From Daucus carota subsp. sativus (Eukaryota; Streptophyta; Magnoliopsida; Apiales; Apiaceae), in assembly GCF_001625215.2 (NCBI RefSeq), contig NC_030381.2:36392689-36456688 (forward strand): a stretch of 64,000 bases of DNA, given 5' to 3'. Shown piece by piece: positions 11,217 through 28,060 of this stretch. Position numbers and translations under genes: made by a program. How positions within the stretch are numbered: position 1 is the first letter of the stretch; each line of letters opens with the position of its first letter. The notes below the pieces were generated by a model, which searched no databases, had not been told where the DNA came from, and saw only the letters and a list, made by a program, of their open reading frames with translations.

Positions 11217-14200
11217 ATGGGTAAAACTTCCAAGAAATCAGCTTCTAAGGTCTGTTTTCACTTGTTAATTAGACCCTGTTTCTTTGTTTCATTCACATTA
11301 ATCTTTATCTATGTATATGTGTGTTGTTTGTTTGTTGTTTTGTGTCAGGGTTTTTGTGTTGTGATGTATCTATGGGGTTTTGAGTTTGTATGTGTAATTT
11401 GGCTGATGGTTTGGTTTGATTATCTGGTGGAAGTGGCTCCAGCTGTTGTTGCTTCTAAGCCATGAAGAAGTGTGTGCTTTTTGTTGATTTTGAAAGTTTT
11501 TTTGGGATTGATTGTGGGTTGTGTTATTTTATGTTGGGGTTTGTTATAATTGGTTTTGATGATATTTTAGGTAAGAGAGAAGCAGAGGAGGCTGCAGAGC
11601 AGTGCCTGCAAGAAACAGAAAGCAAAACGCGGCAGCTTTGAAGCAAGCCAATTGCTAAGACGCAAGCAGAGGCAAGTTACAGAAGAGCAAGAAAAGTGAG
11701 AGTAGCTCAGAGGATGATGATTCTTCTTCGGAGTCCGAGGAAGAAGTCAAGGTATAATCTTATATTTGTTTGCCTGTTTTTGGATTGGTTATGATTAATG
11801 AAGAGTGATTACGTATTTGTTTGGCTTGTATATTAATGTAAACTAGTGATGTTTTATTGTATGAATTATCAGGTTAAGCCTGTTGCTAGAAGAAGCCGTG
11901 AGAAAACCTGTGGATTCTAGCCGCGAGGAGGAATAGTTTCCTCTGATGAGGTGTCCTTATTTTACTAAATATCTTGTGGTTTACTGGTCAAATATTTCTT
12001 ATTGTTATGAATTTACATGGGTCTTGTTCTGAATTATCACAGGAGTTGTTGTGCCCGCGCTAAAACTGCCAAACCTGCCCCCAGGCCAAGGCTGCCGAGC
12101 AGCAGCTCTGAGAGTCGATTCTGATTTGATTCAGAGTATGAGTGAGTTGATGAAATACTGTTTTAAGATTTAATTTTCTTTTTTGTTGAAATTTTGAGGA
12201 TTACTTTAGTTTGCTGACATACCATTGTGATTATATTATCCACATAGAATGGAATGTGATACATATTTGAAGTCCATGTTTATTCCCTTCGGGCATTTTG
12301 ACATCAGTTGTTTGTAAATATTTGAAGCTAGCAGTTATATAACTGGACAGGAGGTGTCTTGTTTTTTTTGCATCAAAGTGAAAAGCACAAATGTAGTCTG
12401 CTGTGGTGTTGATAATTGAATGGAGTGCTGCTAATTTATTTGAACAATGTTCAATTGGAAGTTTATCTATTAATATTATACATGCATTAAAGGAATATAA
12501 GATGCCACTGAAGTTAAATGCTCTTAAACATTGCTAAAATAGTTTATTATAAAGACTGTAAAAAGTATATTTGAAATCTACTTTTTTTGTCATAATGTTG
12601 ATGGTAGGTATCCGTATTATATATGCTGTTCTAACAGTTGTTAATTTAGGAACCAAGAGCAAGTTCCAGCAAAAAAGCTCCAGCTGCTGTGTGTTGCCAA
12701 AAGAAAGCTGAGAGCAGTGATGAGTCTGATTCGGAATCTGACGAGTCTGATTCGGAAGATGTAAGTTTAAAGCATTATAAATTATTACAAGTTATCTTAA
12801 TGTGCTACAAGTTCTAACAGTTGTAATTTAGGACCCAAGAGCAAAGTTCCAGCAAAAAGGTTCATCAGCACCTGCTGCTAAAAATGGTCTGTTGCAGCCA
12901 AAAAGAAGTTTGAAGCAGTGATGAATCTGATTCAGACTCTTCAGATTCTGAGGAGGAAGATGTAAGTCAGATACTGTTTATGACTTCGTATGCTTTTGGC
13001 TGAAACATTCTTATTTAAGGGTCGAAATATTTGTTTGGTTTTTTTAATTATTGAATATATGTTTAATTTGTTTAATATTTAATATAAAAGGAAGTGGGAA
13101 TGCAGTTATGTATACACCCTTAGAGTTTTTGACAAAAACCTTGTCTATTGTGTTGCTCTTAAATTATAACAGAGTACCTTTGATATTGGGAATCATATTT
13201 TGTTAACAGTTGCAATTGTAAGATGCCAAAAGAAGTAAAATTTTATTAAATTATATTCGTATGTATTAATTTTTGTTCTTTGCTTCCTTGTCGGAATATG
13301 TGTATATGTTGGTTCTAATACTCTGTAATTTAGGAACCCAAGGGCAAGCTGCAGTGAAGAAGACTCCTGCAGCACCTGTTGCCAAAAATGGCTCTGCTGC
13401 AGCCAAGAAAAAGCCGATAGTAGTGATGATTCAGATTCTGAAGATGAGTCTGATGATGAAGATGTAAGTATGAGAGAATTGCTTCGGTTACATCAGTTGT
13501 CCATCTTGGGTGGATCCCTAAAAGAAATAAAAAGTAAAATATTAAGTTAATTGTGCTTATTTAATTCTTGTTTAAACTAAGCAGGAAACTCCTGCAAAGG
13601 TAGCTCCAAAAAAGGCGACTGCTGTATCTTCCAACGGAAAGGATGAGTCAGAGGTAGTGACTCTGATGATGAGTCAGATGACAGTGACTCTGATGAGTTG
13701 TTAAATCTTTTCACTGCTCCAGTTAATTCACTTCGAACATTACGCGATCGAAACAAAAATTGCATAATTAAGGATATATAATATTTTTAACAATTTAAAA
13801 GTCAGCACAGGCTGGCATGAATATTGTTAATCTACTTGGTTATTTAAGCAGTTTTCTACGGTAAAACTTTTTTGCAGAAGCATGAAGTTTTTTTTTTTTT
13901 GTTGTTGCTAAATTGCAGAAGAAGCCAAAAGCTGCTGCACCCAAAAAAGCTGAGAGCTCTGATGAGGAGAGTTCTGAAGAGGATTCCGATGAATCTGAGG
14001 ATGAGACAAAAAAGCTCCCAAGACACCAAAGCAAAAGGTATGTGCAATACCCAATAATTTTAATTGTGTTGCTGAATTATTGCTTTTTGCTTCAGGATTA
14101 ATGTTTTTGTGACTTTTGTTGAACAGGCGGTGTGGTGATGTAGAAATGGTAGATGCGATTTCTGCAAAGTCAAATATAAAGAGTGCTGTAAGTTCTAAAC

Positions 14201-16063
14201 GGTTCTGATTTTGCTTTCAACCTATGTGTAGCTTTTGTTGAATATGATTTTCTTTTGCCAGCCCAAAACCCCCAATACTCCTCAAGTTGAAGCCACTGGA
14301 TCAAACTCTTTTCCTGGGCAATCTATCATTCTCTATTGAGGAAGCTGATGTGTATGTGTCATTTTTTACAATTAAGTTCTGCAATTACAAAATGCTTTTC
14401 TAACTACTGTTTTGTTAACAGGAAGAATTTCTTTAAGTGCTGGTGAAGTTGTTGATGTTCGTTTTGCTACTGATAAGAGAAACAGGGGACTTCAAGGGAT
14501 TTGGCCATGTTGAGTTTGCCACAGTAGAAGCAGCTCAAAATGTATGCTAGTCTCTCACTGTTCGTTTTGTTTTAGTCTTGCTCCTGATTTGAACAAGTAT
14601 TAGTACTTTAGCTCATTTATATATTAACATGAAAAACAATTATGTCAATCAGTGTTGATTGATTGTTCAAAGTAATAACACCAGCATACCAGCAAATTGA
14701 ATGTTTTGGCTTCTGAAATATATTTCTCACTGATGGAGTCCAAGTAGTTGCAAAAATGTTATTATCTTGCCAGTTATTTTTATGGTAGAAATTCGTCTAG
14801 GTCATTCTGGGTTAAGTTCAACTGTTATGAATGTGGTTGACGTCATTTGTGCATTTGTCTTATCTTTATCTAGGAGACTACAGATTTGAAATGATATCTT
14901 AATGTGACTTCTTATAATTGCAGGCTCTTAATTTAGCTGGTCAAGATCTTGTTGGTCGTCAGGTTAGACTTGATTTGGCCCGGGAGGAGGTGCATTCACT
15001 CGCCAGCCAGCGGGTAATAGTACTTTCAAGTTTGTTTTTGATCTATATTATATTATTTTAAAAGCATTAATGTTTATTCAAATGATGTTCAGCAATGAGA
15101 ACTCATACCAGAAGGCAGATAGAGGCCCAGCTTCAACAATATTTGTTCCGGTTTTGATACAGTGGGGTGTGAGGAACAGGTATGTGTTGCTCAATCTTCT
15201 TTTTTCTTCTCTTATACTGTTTTGAAGCTGTATTTACTGATCAGTATTGATCTCTGACATTCCGAATTTTTTACATGTGACAGGTTATAAGTGCACTAAA
15301 AGGGCATTTTGGGTCATGTGGGAATATAACAAGAGTGTCTGTTCCCAAGGATTATGAGGGTGGTTTGAAAGGGTGTGTATCTATTCCTTTAAAATTTGTT
15401 TTTATCCATGATAACAACTGATTAGTAATCAATACTCAAGTTTTTAATATATGTTTATCCGTGGTGCAGAATTGCTTATATGGATTTTGCAGATAGTAAT
15501 GGACTAAGCAAGGCTTTAGAACTTAATAATTCTGAACTTGGAGAGGGCTATTTGACTGTAGAGGAGGCAAAAACTAGGATAGCAGTTTTGGCAGTGGTGG
15601 AGGTGGTGGAAGATTTTTCGGAGGTAGGAGTGTCGGGGTGGAAGGTTTGGCGGGGAGGCCGGTTCGGTGGCGGAGGCCGAAGTGGTGGTAGAGGTGGTGG
15701 TGGTAGGTTTGGTGGGGATAGTGTGGTAGGTTTGGTGGCAGAGGAAGGAGCGGTGGTGATCGCGGTGGCAGAGGAAGAAGTGGAGGATTTAGCAGCAGAC
15801 CTAGCATGGCGACTCCTGGCACTGGTATATATCATCTGTTGTTGTTTTTCAGCATTTTAATATTTTACTTGAAAATTTGTCAAAAAAATATTTTACTTGA
15901 AAAGAAAAATCTCTGAAAACCATATCCTTTTTTGTTGGTTTATAATTTGTGTACACCTATCTTTTAGTATCCTGAAGTATGTCGCATTTGTAGCTATAAC
16001 ATGGTTTCTCTAATTCCGCTTTCTTTTGCTGTTGCAGGAAAGAAAACCACCTTCGATGATTGA
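11217..16063 (+). pseudogene. Nucleolin-like gene with many exon indels
   Basis: Nucleolin is the nucleolar protein acting in rDNA chromatin and pre-rRNA processing. Eighteen exon blocks fit: 11217-11249, ~11428-11470, 11571-11751, 11873-11950, 12043-~12140, 12650-12760, 12832-12961, 13334-13463, 13585-~13696, 13919-14037, 14127-14187, 14262-14351, 14422-14541, 14924-15013, 15093-15179, 15284-15372, 15470-15824 and 16038-16063. The start is MGKTSKKSASK. Exons 3-10 encode alternating K/A/P and acidic S/D/E stretches. Exons 12-14 form RRM1 (KGFGHVEF), exons 15-17 form RRM2 (GIAYMDF), and the end is a GGRF/RGRSGG tail plus GKKTTFDD and a stop. Most junctions are GT/AG, but exons 2, 5 and 9 have unclear edges. 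Small indels break the frame in nearly every long exon, for example after RRM1 'TGSN' and around FATDK. It is either a recent pseudogene or a poorly polished assembly of a real gene. Confidence 0.85.
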
Positions 16064-16799
16064 GCAAGAGAGAAGCGGTTGGACTAGGAAGCTGGGCTGT
16101 GCAGTTTCCTGGAACAATTTATTTTTGGGTATCTTAGTTTAGTAACTGTTCCTTGCATCTTATTATAGTACGTACAATGTGAGAACCTTGTTCTTTATTT
16201 CTTTCTAGTTGCTGAATTGTGGAGGAATATTTGATGGGTTTGTGGCCGTGCAATTTCAGACTAATGATAACCCATACAGTTTTGAGTTATTTATGTTGAA
16301 ACAATTTGAATGCTAATGTGCAGTACTTGTTTATCCATTTTGCAACAGCAGTCTAAGAGCATCTCTGGCCCTCTAAATGAGATTGTTACTAAAAATTGAG
16401 AACATGCAACGTTCTTCACTCCATTTTTCGTATTTAAATATTCATCAATTTCTGATGTTATTATATTTACTGTAAAAAGATTTCATATCTTTAAATTATG
16501 AAAATAGTAAGATAATTATTTTATTTAGATGATATACAATTTTTAAAATACAGGATACATGTGAGCACATCTTTACCTGTTTAGTATTTTATATTATTTT
16601 AACTTAGCACTCAATATTGGGATTGTTTCGAATTTCCGATTCGGCATGTAAATCCAAGATTAATCTCATTGCAATCTGATTAATTTATAAATTCTTTTTA
16701 AATGAAATGTTATATAGTAAATTAAACCAGTATATAAAATTTATTTAATAGTATTATAACTATTCTTTTTTATTAATTTTATCATCTGATTAATTCTTA
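16064..16799. other. Nucleolin 3' flank
   Basis: Contains the presumed 3' UTR and AT-rich DNA. A lone GAGCATCTCTGG terminus at about 16367 looks like the end of a truncated MITE. No gene is seen. Confidence 0.4.
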
Positions 16800-17105
16800 T
16801 GTTGTGTTTGGTTGGGGTGAATGATTCCGGAAGGAATGGAATGAAAAATGAACTATCTTTAGGGACCTTCTAAGAAAATTCATTCCTTCCTACTTTCCAT
16901 TTCTTGCTCATATGCTAGATATCACTCCTTCAATTGAGATGGAATGCTCCATTCTCTCCTATCCTCATTTTCTTCTCAAATCTCATCAAGTAATTTTACA
17001 CTTCTTCAAATTTTTTTCAAAATTTTCTTCCTATCTCTATTAGTTTCAAGTATTTTCCATTCATTCCATTCAATTCCATTCCATTCTCCCCAACCAAACA
17101 CAACA
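16800..17105. mobile_element. Tourist-like MITE, TTA duplication
   Basis: The perfect ends TGTTGTGTTTGGTTGGGG and CCCCAACCAAACACAACA are flanked by TTA on both sides (16797-16799 and 17106-17108). The interior is a palindrome of GGAATGGAATG against CATTCCATTC. Size (306 bp), termini and 3-bp duplication fit a PIF/Harbinger-derived MITE. A related terminus recurs at 38141. Confidence 0.85.
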
Positions 17106-17118
17106 TTAATAAACAGCT

Positions 17119-17262
17119 TCACCGATTTTTATAACCACTGTTATTTGTTTGAAAGATTTTGAAATTTGTAGTTGAATAGTAGGATAAATCACCGATTTTT
17201 ATAACCACTGTTATTTGTTTGAAAAGATTTTGAAACTTGTGTTGAATAGTAGGTAAATTGCT
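17119..17262 (+). repeat. Two-copy tandem repeat of about 72 bp
   Basis: The segment starting 'caccgatttttataaccact' occurs twice back to back with only a few differences (17119-17190 and 17190-17262), directly beside the preceding MITE. Confidence 0.7.
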
Positions 17263-17714
17263 TGTCAAATGTGGCAGTGGCACCACCGGATATATGTAGT
17301 GAATTGAACACAATTTAATTTAATTTATTTTTTTGTCCAAATTTATTTTATTTGTTTAGGAACATAGACATAGTTACTATCATCTCAGCCTAAAAATCAT
17401 GCGAAAACTGATATGTAAGAGTTTAAATTAAGTGAAATACAGTTCAACTTGCTAAACAATTCTAAATCTGGTCAAGTACGAACTACTTCCAATATCAAAT
17501 TCATTTTATTACAGAAAAATATGAAAGATCAAGTTCAGTCCGAGACAAATGAGTCGAATTGAATTGAAATGCTTAACAACTTGCTGAAATTAGTCAAATT
17601 AACTTCAATATGCCTTGTTCAAATTCTATCAAAACATGGATTCTCTAATTTGTTCAGAATTAGGATATATTAAAATCAAGAAATTACTAGAAATCAATAG
17701 AAAAAGTTTCCATT
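17263..17714. other. Short AT-rich spacer
   Basis: Downstream flank of the endoglucanase gene. No other feature is recognised. Confidence 0.35.
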
Positions 17715-21132
<3,418 letters not shown>

Positions 21133-21714
21133 TAGAGCTGGCAATTCGGTACACGACACGAAAACACGACACGAACACGACACGAAAAGTTTGGGTTTGG
21201 TTTTCAATATTCGGTACACGAACACGAAAGTACACGAACACGAAAAATACACGTTACTATTAGTGTCGGGTTCGGTTTTTAATATAAGTACACGAACGAC
21301 ACGAAAGTACACGAAATAAATAAATAAATATAAATTAAAAAATATATTATACTTATTTATATATGTTGTTTAATCAATTTCAGTTATGTTATTTCATTTC
21401 TGTTATCTTATGCATTTATTATATGTCTAATCTATTGTTTGTCACAGAAAAATTGAAAAAAAAAAATAGATTTATTGTGAAATTCGTGTACTTTCGTGTA
21501 TTTCGTGTACATTTTATCCGGACTGTTCGTGGTACACGGAAGGCACACGAAATTTTTCGTGTACTTACGTGTACGGTTCGTGTTGACACGAAATAATTCG
21601 GTTCGTGTACGTGTTTCAGAACTTGTACACGAAACCGAAACAGTTCGGGTTCGGATTTGAGTTCAAGTACACGAAAACACGAAAGTACACGACACGAACT
21701 GTTTGCCAGGTCTA
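21133..21714. mobile_element. hAT-type MITE with exact 8-bp target duplication
   Basis: The ends TAGAGCTGGCAA and TTGCCAGGTCTA are inverted. GTATAGGC occurs exactly on both sides (21125-21132 and 21715-21722), the 8-bp duplication typical of hAT elements. Both subterminal regions carry many copies of ACACGAA or its complement TTCGTGT, which may be transposase-binding repeats (inference). No transposase is encoded in the 582 bp, and open frames are products of the repeats. Confidence 0.9.
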
Positions 21715-21789
21715 GTATAGGCACAGATGTGGGTAAAACTTGGATATTTCGGACATTTCATCTTAAAAATAGGTACGGTAAGATCATTA

Positions 21790-22212
21790 GAGCATCTCCA
21801 ACGGCGTTGGCTATAATTGTTGGCTAAATTGGAGTTGGATATAATTGTTGGCTAAATTGGACCTGTAAGACATTATGTAAAATTTGCTGAACCTGTAAGA
21901 CATTTTGCTTCAATGATACTGGCTATATTGGTTGGCTATAATTTAAAAATAGTATGTTATTAATATTATAAATTGTTAAAATAGAATATATCAGTTTAAT
22001 ATGGTAATAAATGATGTACAATCTTCCTACAGATTTTCTTACAGACCTGTAGAGGTTCGACAAATTTAGCCATCCATAGGAGGTTGGCTAAATTTATAGA
22101 CAACAGGTGAGCATGGTTGGAGTTGAGTTTTTGGAGCTGTTGGCTAAATTTTTTTATTTTAGGTATGCCAGCTCATCTTTTAGCCAAGGGTTTTAGATGG
22201 TTGGAGATGCTC
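21790..22212. mobile_element. PIF/Harbinger-type MITE, TTA duplication
   Basis: The ends GAGCATCTCCAAC and GTTGGAGATGCTC are perfect inverted repeats flanked by TTA (21787-21789 and 22213-22215). Internal blocks such as TTGGCTATAATTGTTGGCTA are repeated. A 73-bp deletion derivative of the same family lies in the sulfotransferase pseudogene at 41496-41568. Confidence 0.88.
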
Positions 22213-22215
22213 TTA

Positions 22216-23131
22216 CTACGTTATTTATAAACATGAGCTAAATTGAATATGTAAAATATTATTCATAGAGGCTTACATAGCTAAGTACGTTATGACTTCT
22301 ATTGTTTATGATAATATATTTAGATTTATCAAATTTATTTATTATTTATTTTAAAATAAATTTGATAAAATCTGAATATATTATCATAAATACTTTAAGT
22401 CATAACCTTGTACTTAATTATGGTACCATTTAAGAATAATGAGTAAACTTTTAGTAAATAATATTTTTACTTCTTAAACTCATATTCAGACTGAAGTGAC
22501 CGATTTGACGCCATTGAGTTCAGTGATCAATTTGTTGATATATTAAGTCTACTTTGATAACTCACTTCATTATTAAACCAATACGAAAATATATTTTGAA
22601 TTTTCAGTTCGTATTATTATAACCCAGAACTTATAAAATAGCTCTATTTAATAACCAATGTGCTTCCCCACGCCAAAAACCCTTCCCCATCTAATTTGGT
22701 TAATTTCATTTTTCCAGGCTAGAGAAACTTCTTTCCTTTTGGTGAGTAGAAGACTAGAAGGACAATGTCAACAACTATGCTTATATGGGAGTCTCAAATC
22801 TGGTGGCCATGTTAATATGATTACAAAACTATACATGCAGCACACAATCTGACAATGAATGGATACATAATATCCAAGTATCTTGGCGGAGGAGAGCTTC
22901 TATATTGAATACTTAGTTTTTGTTCCTTTGTCATGCCGTAGAAATGCCAACATATGATATCAGTACAAAATTGGAGGGGGGAAAGCAAAGATAAGAGCCT
23001 GCACATATGAAAATGTATCAATAATTTGTCGAAAAAATTGTTAAACCTTACTGGAAAAGGCAAAAGTTGTCGATGGAATTTAGCAACAAAAAAAAAGGGT
23101 TAGTGGACCACCATGTATGTAGGTATGTTGT
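22216..23131. other. Intergenic stretch with a foldback
   Basis: A strong inverted repeat has arms at about 22281-22345 and 22355-22430 (atgataatatatttagattt against its complement). It could form a hairpin of about 65 bp per arm with a short loop. No gene is seen in the remainder, which includes the 3' flank of HCF136. Confidence 0.5.
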
Positions 23132-26100
23132 TCATCCGAGATATTTTAACAGAACTCCATCATTTCCTAGGACAAATCCCTGCTTATCATTAATGAATCT
23201 GCAGAAAACAGAGTACGAGTAGACTGTTAATCTTGCTTTTTTGACAATTACAAATAATGAGTGAAGTATAAGTATGCAGTAAAGCGACAAGAAAAGAAGA
23301 GTTGAATCTGCAAACTCTAGTACAACTTTGAGTTACCATGGAATTCGAAAAGTCAATAGCAGATAAAAACTGATGTAAATAACATCAAGAAGGGCAAACT
23401 TTGCATCATGAGTTTATAAGCCTTGAGATCATATTGCTATAAGACTTATACTTACTTTACTGAATACAGATTGGCAGCAATATTATCAGCTGCTTTGTCA
23501 CGACTCCAAGTCTTGCCACTATTTTTAGTTTTCAACAGTACCCCGCTGCCCCCAGCAGCCCAAGCTTCATCCTGTTAAACCAGTCTTCAGTACATTCACC
23601 ACAAAGCCAATATATATAGGCATCTATTTATGCATGTACATACATGTCATCTACAACTTGCATGTCAGTATGTAATAATGAACTTTAAATTTTAGACTAA
23701 TATTTAACTAACATAATAAGTTCTACCCCTTTTTTATACTATGGAAGAGTGGCAATTTCAGATCAGCTCGACTCACTATAGTCATAGATAAATACAGAAT
23801 AGTTTTTTCTCTGGCTCTGAAAATTGAAGTTATCATTATAGCATCGACATTATAGTGATATCAGAATCCAGAGCCACATTGCTAGTAGACCAAAAAACTA
23901 CAGCTCACTCATCCATTGTTTAAAAAAGAAAATATTTACGATAATCTGAAAATTACCACTGATCGATACCCAACATCAAGAATGCCAAAGCCACGACTCT
24001 GCACCGGAATTTCATTAAATTCCTCTGTTATCTGAAATAAAATATAAGCATTTCATATTAAGTAACAAATTTCAACCATCAAATATTGTGAATGATGTTG
24101 TACATATATATATATATATATATTATAATTAAGATACCATCTTTCAGATCCCCAGTATTTATTCTAAATGATTTCAAGCAGTCAACAAGGTGCTCATAAA
24201 ATTTCTGAGCAATCATGGTCAACAAGATTATATTTCTTATATGATATCCCAGAGATTTCTATAGAAAACCAATGCATCATACTTTTCCAGAGGTTTCTGT
24301 TTGAAATCAATGTATCATAGTTTTTTTTGAAAAATTCGATGTATCATAGTTTTTACTCACCCCCGTGCCTTTGCTGAGATAAAGACCCCCACCGCGTACA
24401 AGAAGCCAAAGGCCACCATCAGCCCTCCAGCCCATGTTCTGTATTCTTCGAGCAACTGACCTATTATGTGGCTGCCAGTAGGGCTGCATTTACGAAATTA
24501 AGAGTAATGTCAATACACCAAATCCACCAAGAACACAGTTGCAGAAAAGGGGGGATATGAGCTACAGAAAAAATAGGACTAACACTTAAGTTTGACTTGG
24601 TAAACCTACAGTACAGTCTACTAAAAGCCTATTAATAGGTTTCTGCTGTAGTAAGCTCTCAAGCATTCAGTGGACAACATTTTCTTGGTTTATAAGTTTA
24701 TTCTTTAGAAGATCTAAACAACAAACTGATGTGATATAATATCGCAAAGCAGAATAGTTCTTAATTATCAAAAGTTTGCCATAACAAGCCTACAATCTTT
24801 AGTAAGGAGTTAATCACAGGGGCACTACACATTCCACGATTCCTGGAATGAATGTTGCTTATAGAGGTGTGAATCTCATTTAGTTCATCACTGTTAGGCA
24901 CATATACACAAGGTGCTACAACTATTATTTTTATACATTATCATTTTGCAACTCATAGAAGAATATAGATTTATGCAGTAATTTGACATTGTGCTTACTG
25001 CAAAATAATGGTTAGAGCCTGTCATAAAAGACAATAACTTAGAAGCTGCTACAATCAGAAGGACATACATATATTTTAGTTGTAACTCATAACAGAGCAA
25101 GCATGTCACTAGAGGAACTAGAAAAAAACATATGAAACACATTTACAAAAGAGATTCTCACCTGCCCAGGCTCCCAAGTCAGGTAGAAGTTACCACGACT
25201 TGACACCGCAACATAGTTGCCTTCTGGTGAACGGTTCACTGTATTGAAAGTCCCTGTGTAGTAGCTCGCACCACTAATGCCACTAGAAACTGTTCTGCAA
25301 TAGTCATACACTATAGAAGTCTTAACACCTCACAAATCTAATGATAATCCTAAGCTATGAATATCTAAATGTACAGAATACTTAGAAGGAAGATAACCTA
25401 GCTGGTAAATATTGGACAGGATATGAGCTAAAGATAATATTTTAAGAGAGTTTTATCTTCATATTCAGAAAGGAAAAAAGTTATTTATATAAGATTTAAT
25501 TCTATACTATGAAGCATGGGTGTGCAGTGGGGGGATACGGAAATTCAGCAACTCTAAAATAACAATAATTACTTAATAAAACAGTTGTTGCATTATAAGG
25601 TAGTTGAGTGGTTAAGTAATCATCTAATTACTAATTAAGAAGAATCGCCGCACCCCCGGGAATCCTCAAGAATCAAGTGCGCGGTGTGAGTGAAGAAGAA
25701 TCCCTGCATTCTAGAGTCTATAACATCCAGCACAACCAATAAGACAATATCATCCTAATAATGCTCTAGAACAGCTTACATGATCACATTACAAGAGCTA
25801 TAAAAACTGCAAACTGAATTTGCTATAAACAAATAAACGATTACTTTGGCATATAGATGTCTTAAAAATACAAGTTTCATAATTAGCCATGAACTGCATA
25901 TGTGACTGGGCCTGGGGTATGTATGGGCAATGGTAAGGGTGCAAGTTTCATTAATGTGATTTAGATATCATCATATCAAACCATTGGAGGGAATTAAATA
26001 TCATCACAAAATATTATGATAAGATCTTCAAATTGATATAATCCATACTCACTTATATATTCGGTTGTCGCAAAACTATGTTTCTTTTTGTAGTTCTTAT

Positions 26101-28060
26101 ATATAGGATAGGAGGTAGTATAGATTTGAATTTTAGAACCATGATCTTGTTGGGTACGGGGGAATAGACTTTGCCACTGGGCGACCCTTAAATCCGCAAA
26201 ACCATGATTTTAGTCGCAACTCTGACATGTTTTTTAGCTTGTTTATCACTGATATTGAGAAATTGCAAGGCTGGAATATTGCATTTGCTGTAATTATTTG
26301 CTGCTTAACAAGTGTTAATATCCTACACATCAATACATCACCTATATTGTGGATGTGGCTACTGGCTAAAAAAGTCCATCTTATTCATAATATATGCTAT
26401 GAATGTGAGATGATAATGATGAGAATATAATAACTCTGTACATTTTAAGCTTATAAATTGATGAAGAAAGTGACCTGTTGAGAGTGGCTGATACAGTTTC
26501 CTGCACAGCAGCCTTCCAGTTGTAGCCTCTATTGGATGTAACGTATATAGCACCTTCATCAGTTACCATTTCTGCGCTCTTATCTCCAGTTGCTTTGATG
26601 TACACCTGCAATGTCAAATGATGTCCTACAATTTTAGTACTTGCAGACTAAAAGCAAGATAAGCAGTAAGCGTTGAACATCTCAGTTTAAGTAGGCATTG
26701 AAGATTTCTGTTTGATGATAAAAAGCAGATCAGCTTTCAATGCTCAGTTAGTTGGAGTCCCCGTACAGTAAGCAGGAGGTCCTCAGCAGTACACACCGCA
26801 TAATAGCTTCAACTGATAACATTTTGACCACATAAAAATATCCAAATTGACACATATAGATTGCAAACATGTAATATGACATGCAACGTTCATATGCGTA
26901 GGATCTTATCAAAATTTATTTAAAAAGCACAATTTAGGTGATCTAGACGCTTGATACCAACATTTCCAGGAAACTAGTAAAAATTTAGAATTTGAGAAGG
27001 CAGGATTCAGAAAATTATAATCATTTGTGAGCCTGCCATACATGTAGATGTAATAGGTAAAAATACGTGTGATCTGCAAAGCGGTGCATTGGGTGCCTAA
27101 TTTAGAAATCGACATCAATGATCATATATCAATAAAAAATATTAGAACTAGTACCATAAGCATTTCAGGAACTACACTGCCACCGATATTTAGCCTAGGA
27201 AAGCAAGCGAGAATGAACTTTAGTTTAGCCAAAACAGAGATTAATATGCAAGGCTGCATGTTCCTACCATATCTCCAGGCAATTCAGCACTCAATGGAAT
27301 TCGTTCCCAGCTGTCTCCGCCATCCGAAGTATGCAATAAAATAGCAGGCTTTCCCACAATCCACCCTTCCTTCCCTTGAAAACTAATACAGTTAAATCTG
27401 TAATTAAAATCTTCATCCTCTGCAGAAGGTATGGAACGTGGAACCCAAGTACTCCCCTTGTCTTTCGTCTCCAATAAAGTCTGCCTTGTTCCCAACAAAA
27501 AACCTACCAATCATCCAAACAATTTACACAACAATTCAGCATCTCAATGCCATAACATTCATATCTATCAATTCCAATATACAAATTCATCACTGCAAAT
27601 GTGTTTTCAATTTCCATATAAAACCACAACTTATTAATTAGAAGTTAGAACAGTTAGATGACCGAGAGGGGGGGAGGTGGGGAGAGGGAGGGAGGGAGGG
27701 AGAGAGAGAGAGAGAGATTATACCGTGAGAAGTGTCATCAGGAACAAAAGCAATATCAAGCAGAACAACACCAGGATCAATCGGAAGCGAAACTCTCTCC
27801 CACTCCGACAACTGATCTTCACTCCTCGCCGGAAGCACAAACGCCGAGGAGCCCAACGAAATGGCCGCCGCAGTTGCCGCGGCAGTATCAGCAATCAACT
27901 GTCTCCGATTCAAAGAAGCTTTAGGCACAGCAATGCGATTGCGAGTCTTGGAGTTTCGAGGAAGACAAGTAAGAGTAGATAAAGAGTTAAAAAAAGATGA
28001 TTTGAGAATTATACTGCGGTCTGTAAGTACATGGAGACTAGTTGTAGTAGTAGAAGCCAT
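23132..28060 (-). CDS. HCF136: HCF136, photosystem II stability/assembly factor, chloroplastic
   Basis: Homologue of Arabidopsis HCF136 and cyanobacterial Ycf48. It acts in the thylakoid lumen early in photosystem II reaction-centre assembly. Exons in transcript order: 27724-28060, 27268-27503, 26475-26605, 25162-25294, 24361-24483, 23957-24031, 23456-23571 and 23132-23198. Together they are 1218 bases, giving 405 residues with no frameshift, close to the usual size. Exon 1 encodes a serine/threonine-rich transit peptide and then a twin-arginine segment ([10 protein letters not shown]) with an Ala-rich core ending near LPARSE, as expected for Tat import to the lumen. Later exons give BNR-like propeller blades, for example [35 protein letters not shown] and [12 protein letters not shown], with the end [11 protein letters not shown]. 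All junctions are GT-AG. Confidence 0.96.
27661..27718. repeat. Microsatellite (GGGA)n(GA)n
   Basis: A G/A-only stretch just inside intron 1 of HCF136. On the coding strand it reads as a CT-rich run beginning a few bases after the donor. Confidence 0.8.

Noticed and set aside
15548..15835. Pro/Thr-rich open frames on the minus strand
   Set aside because: They are the antisense of the glycine/arginine-rich tail of nucleolin and have no independent support.
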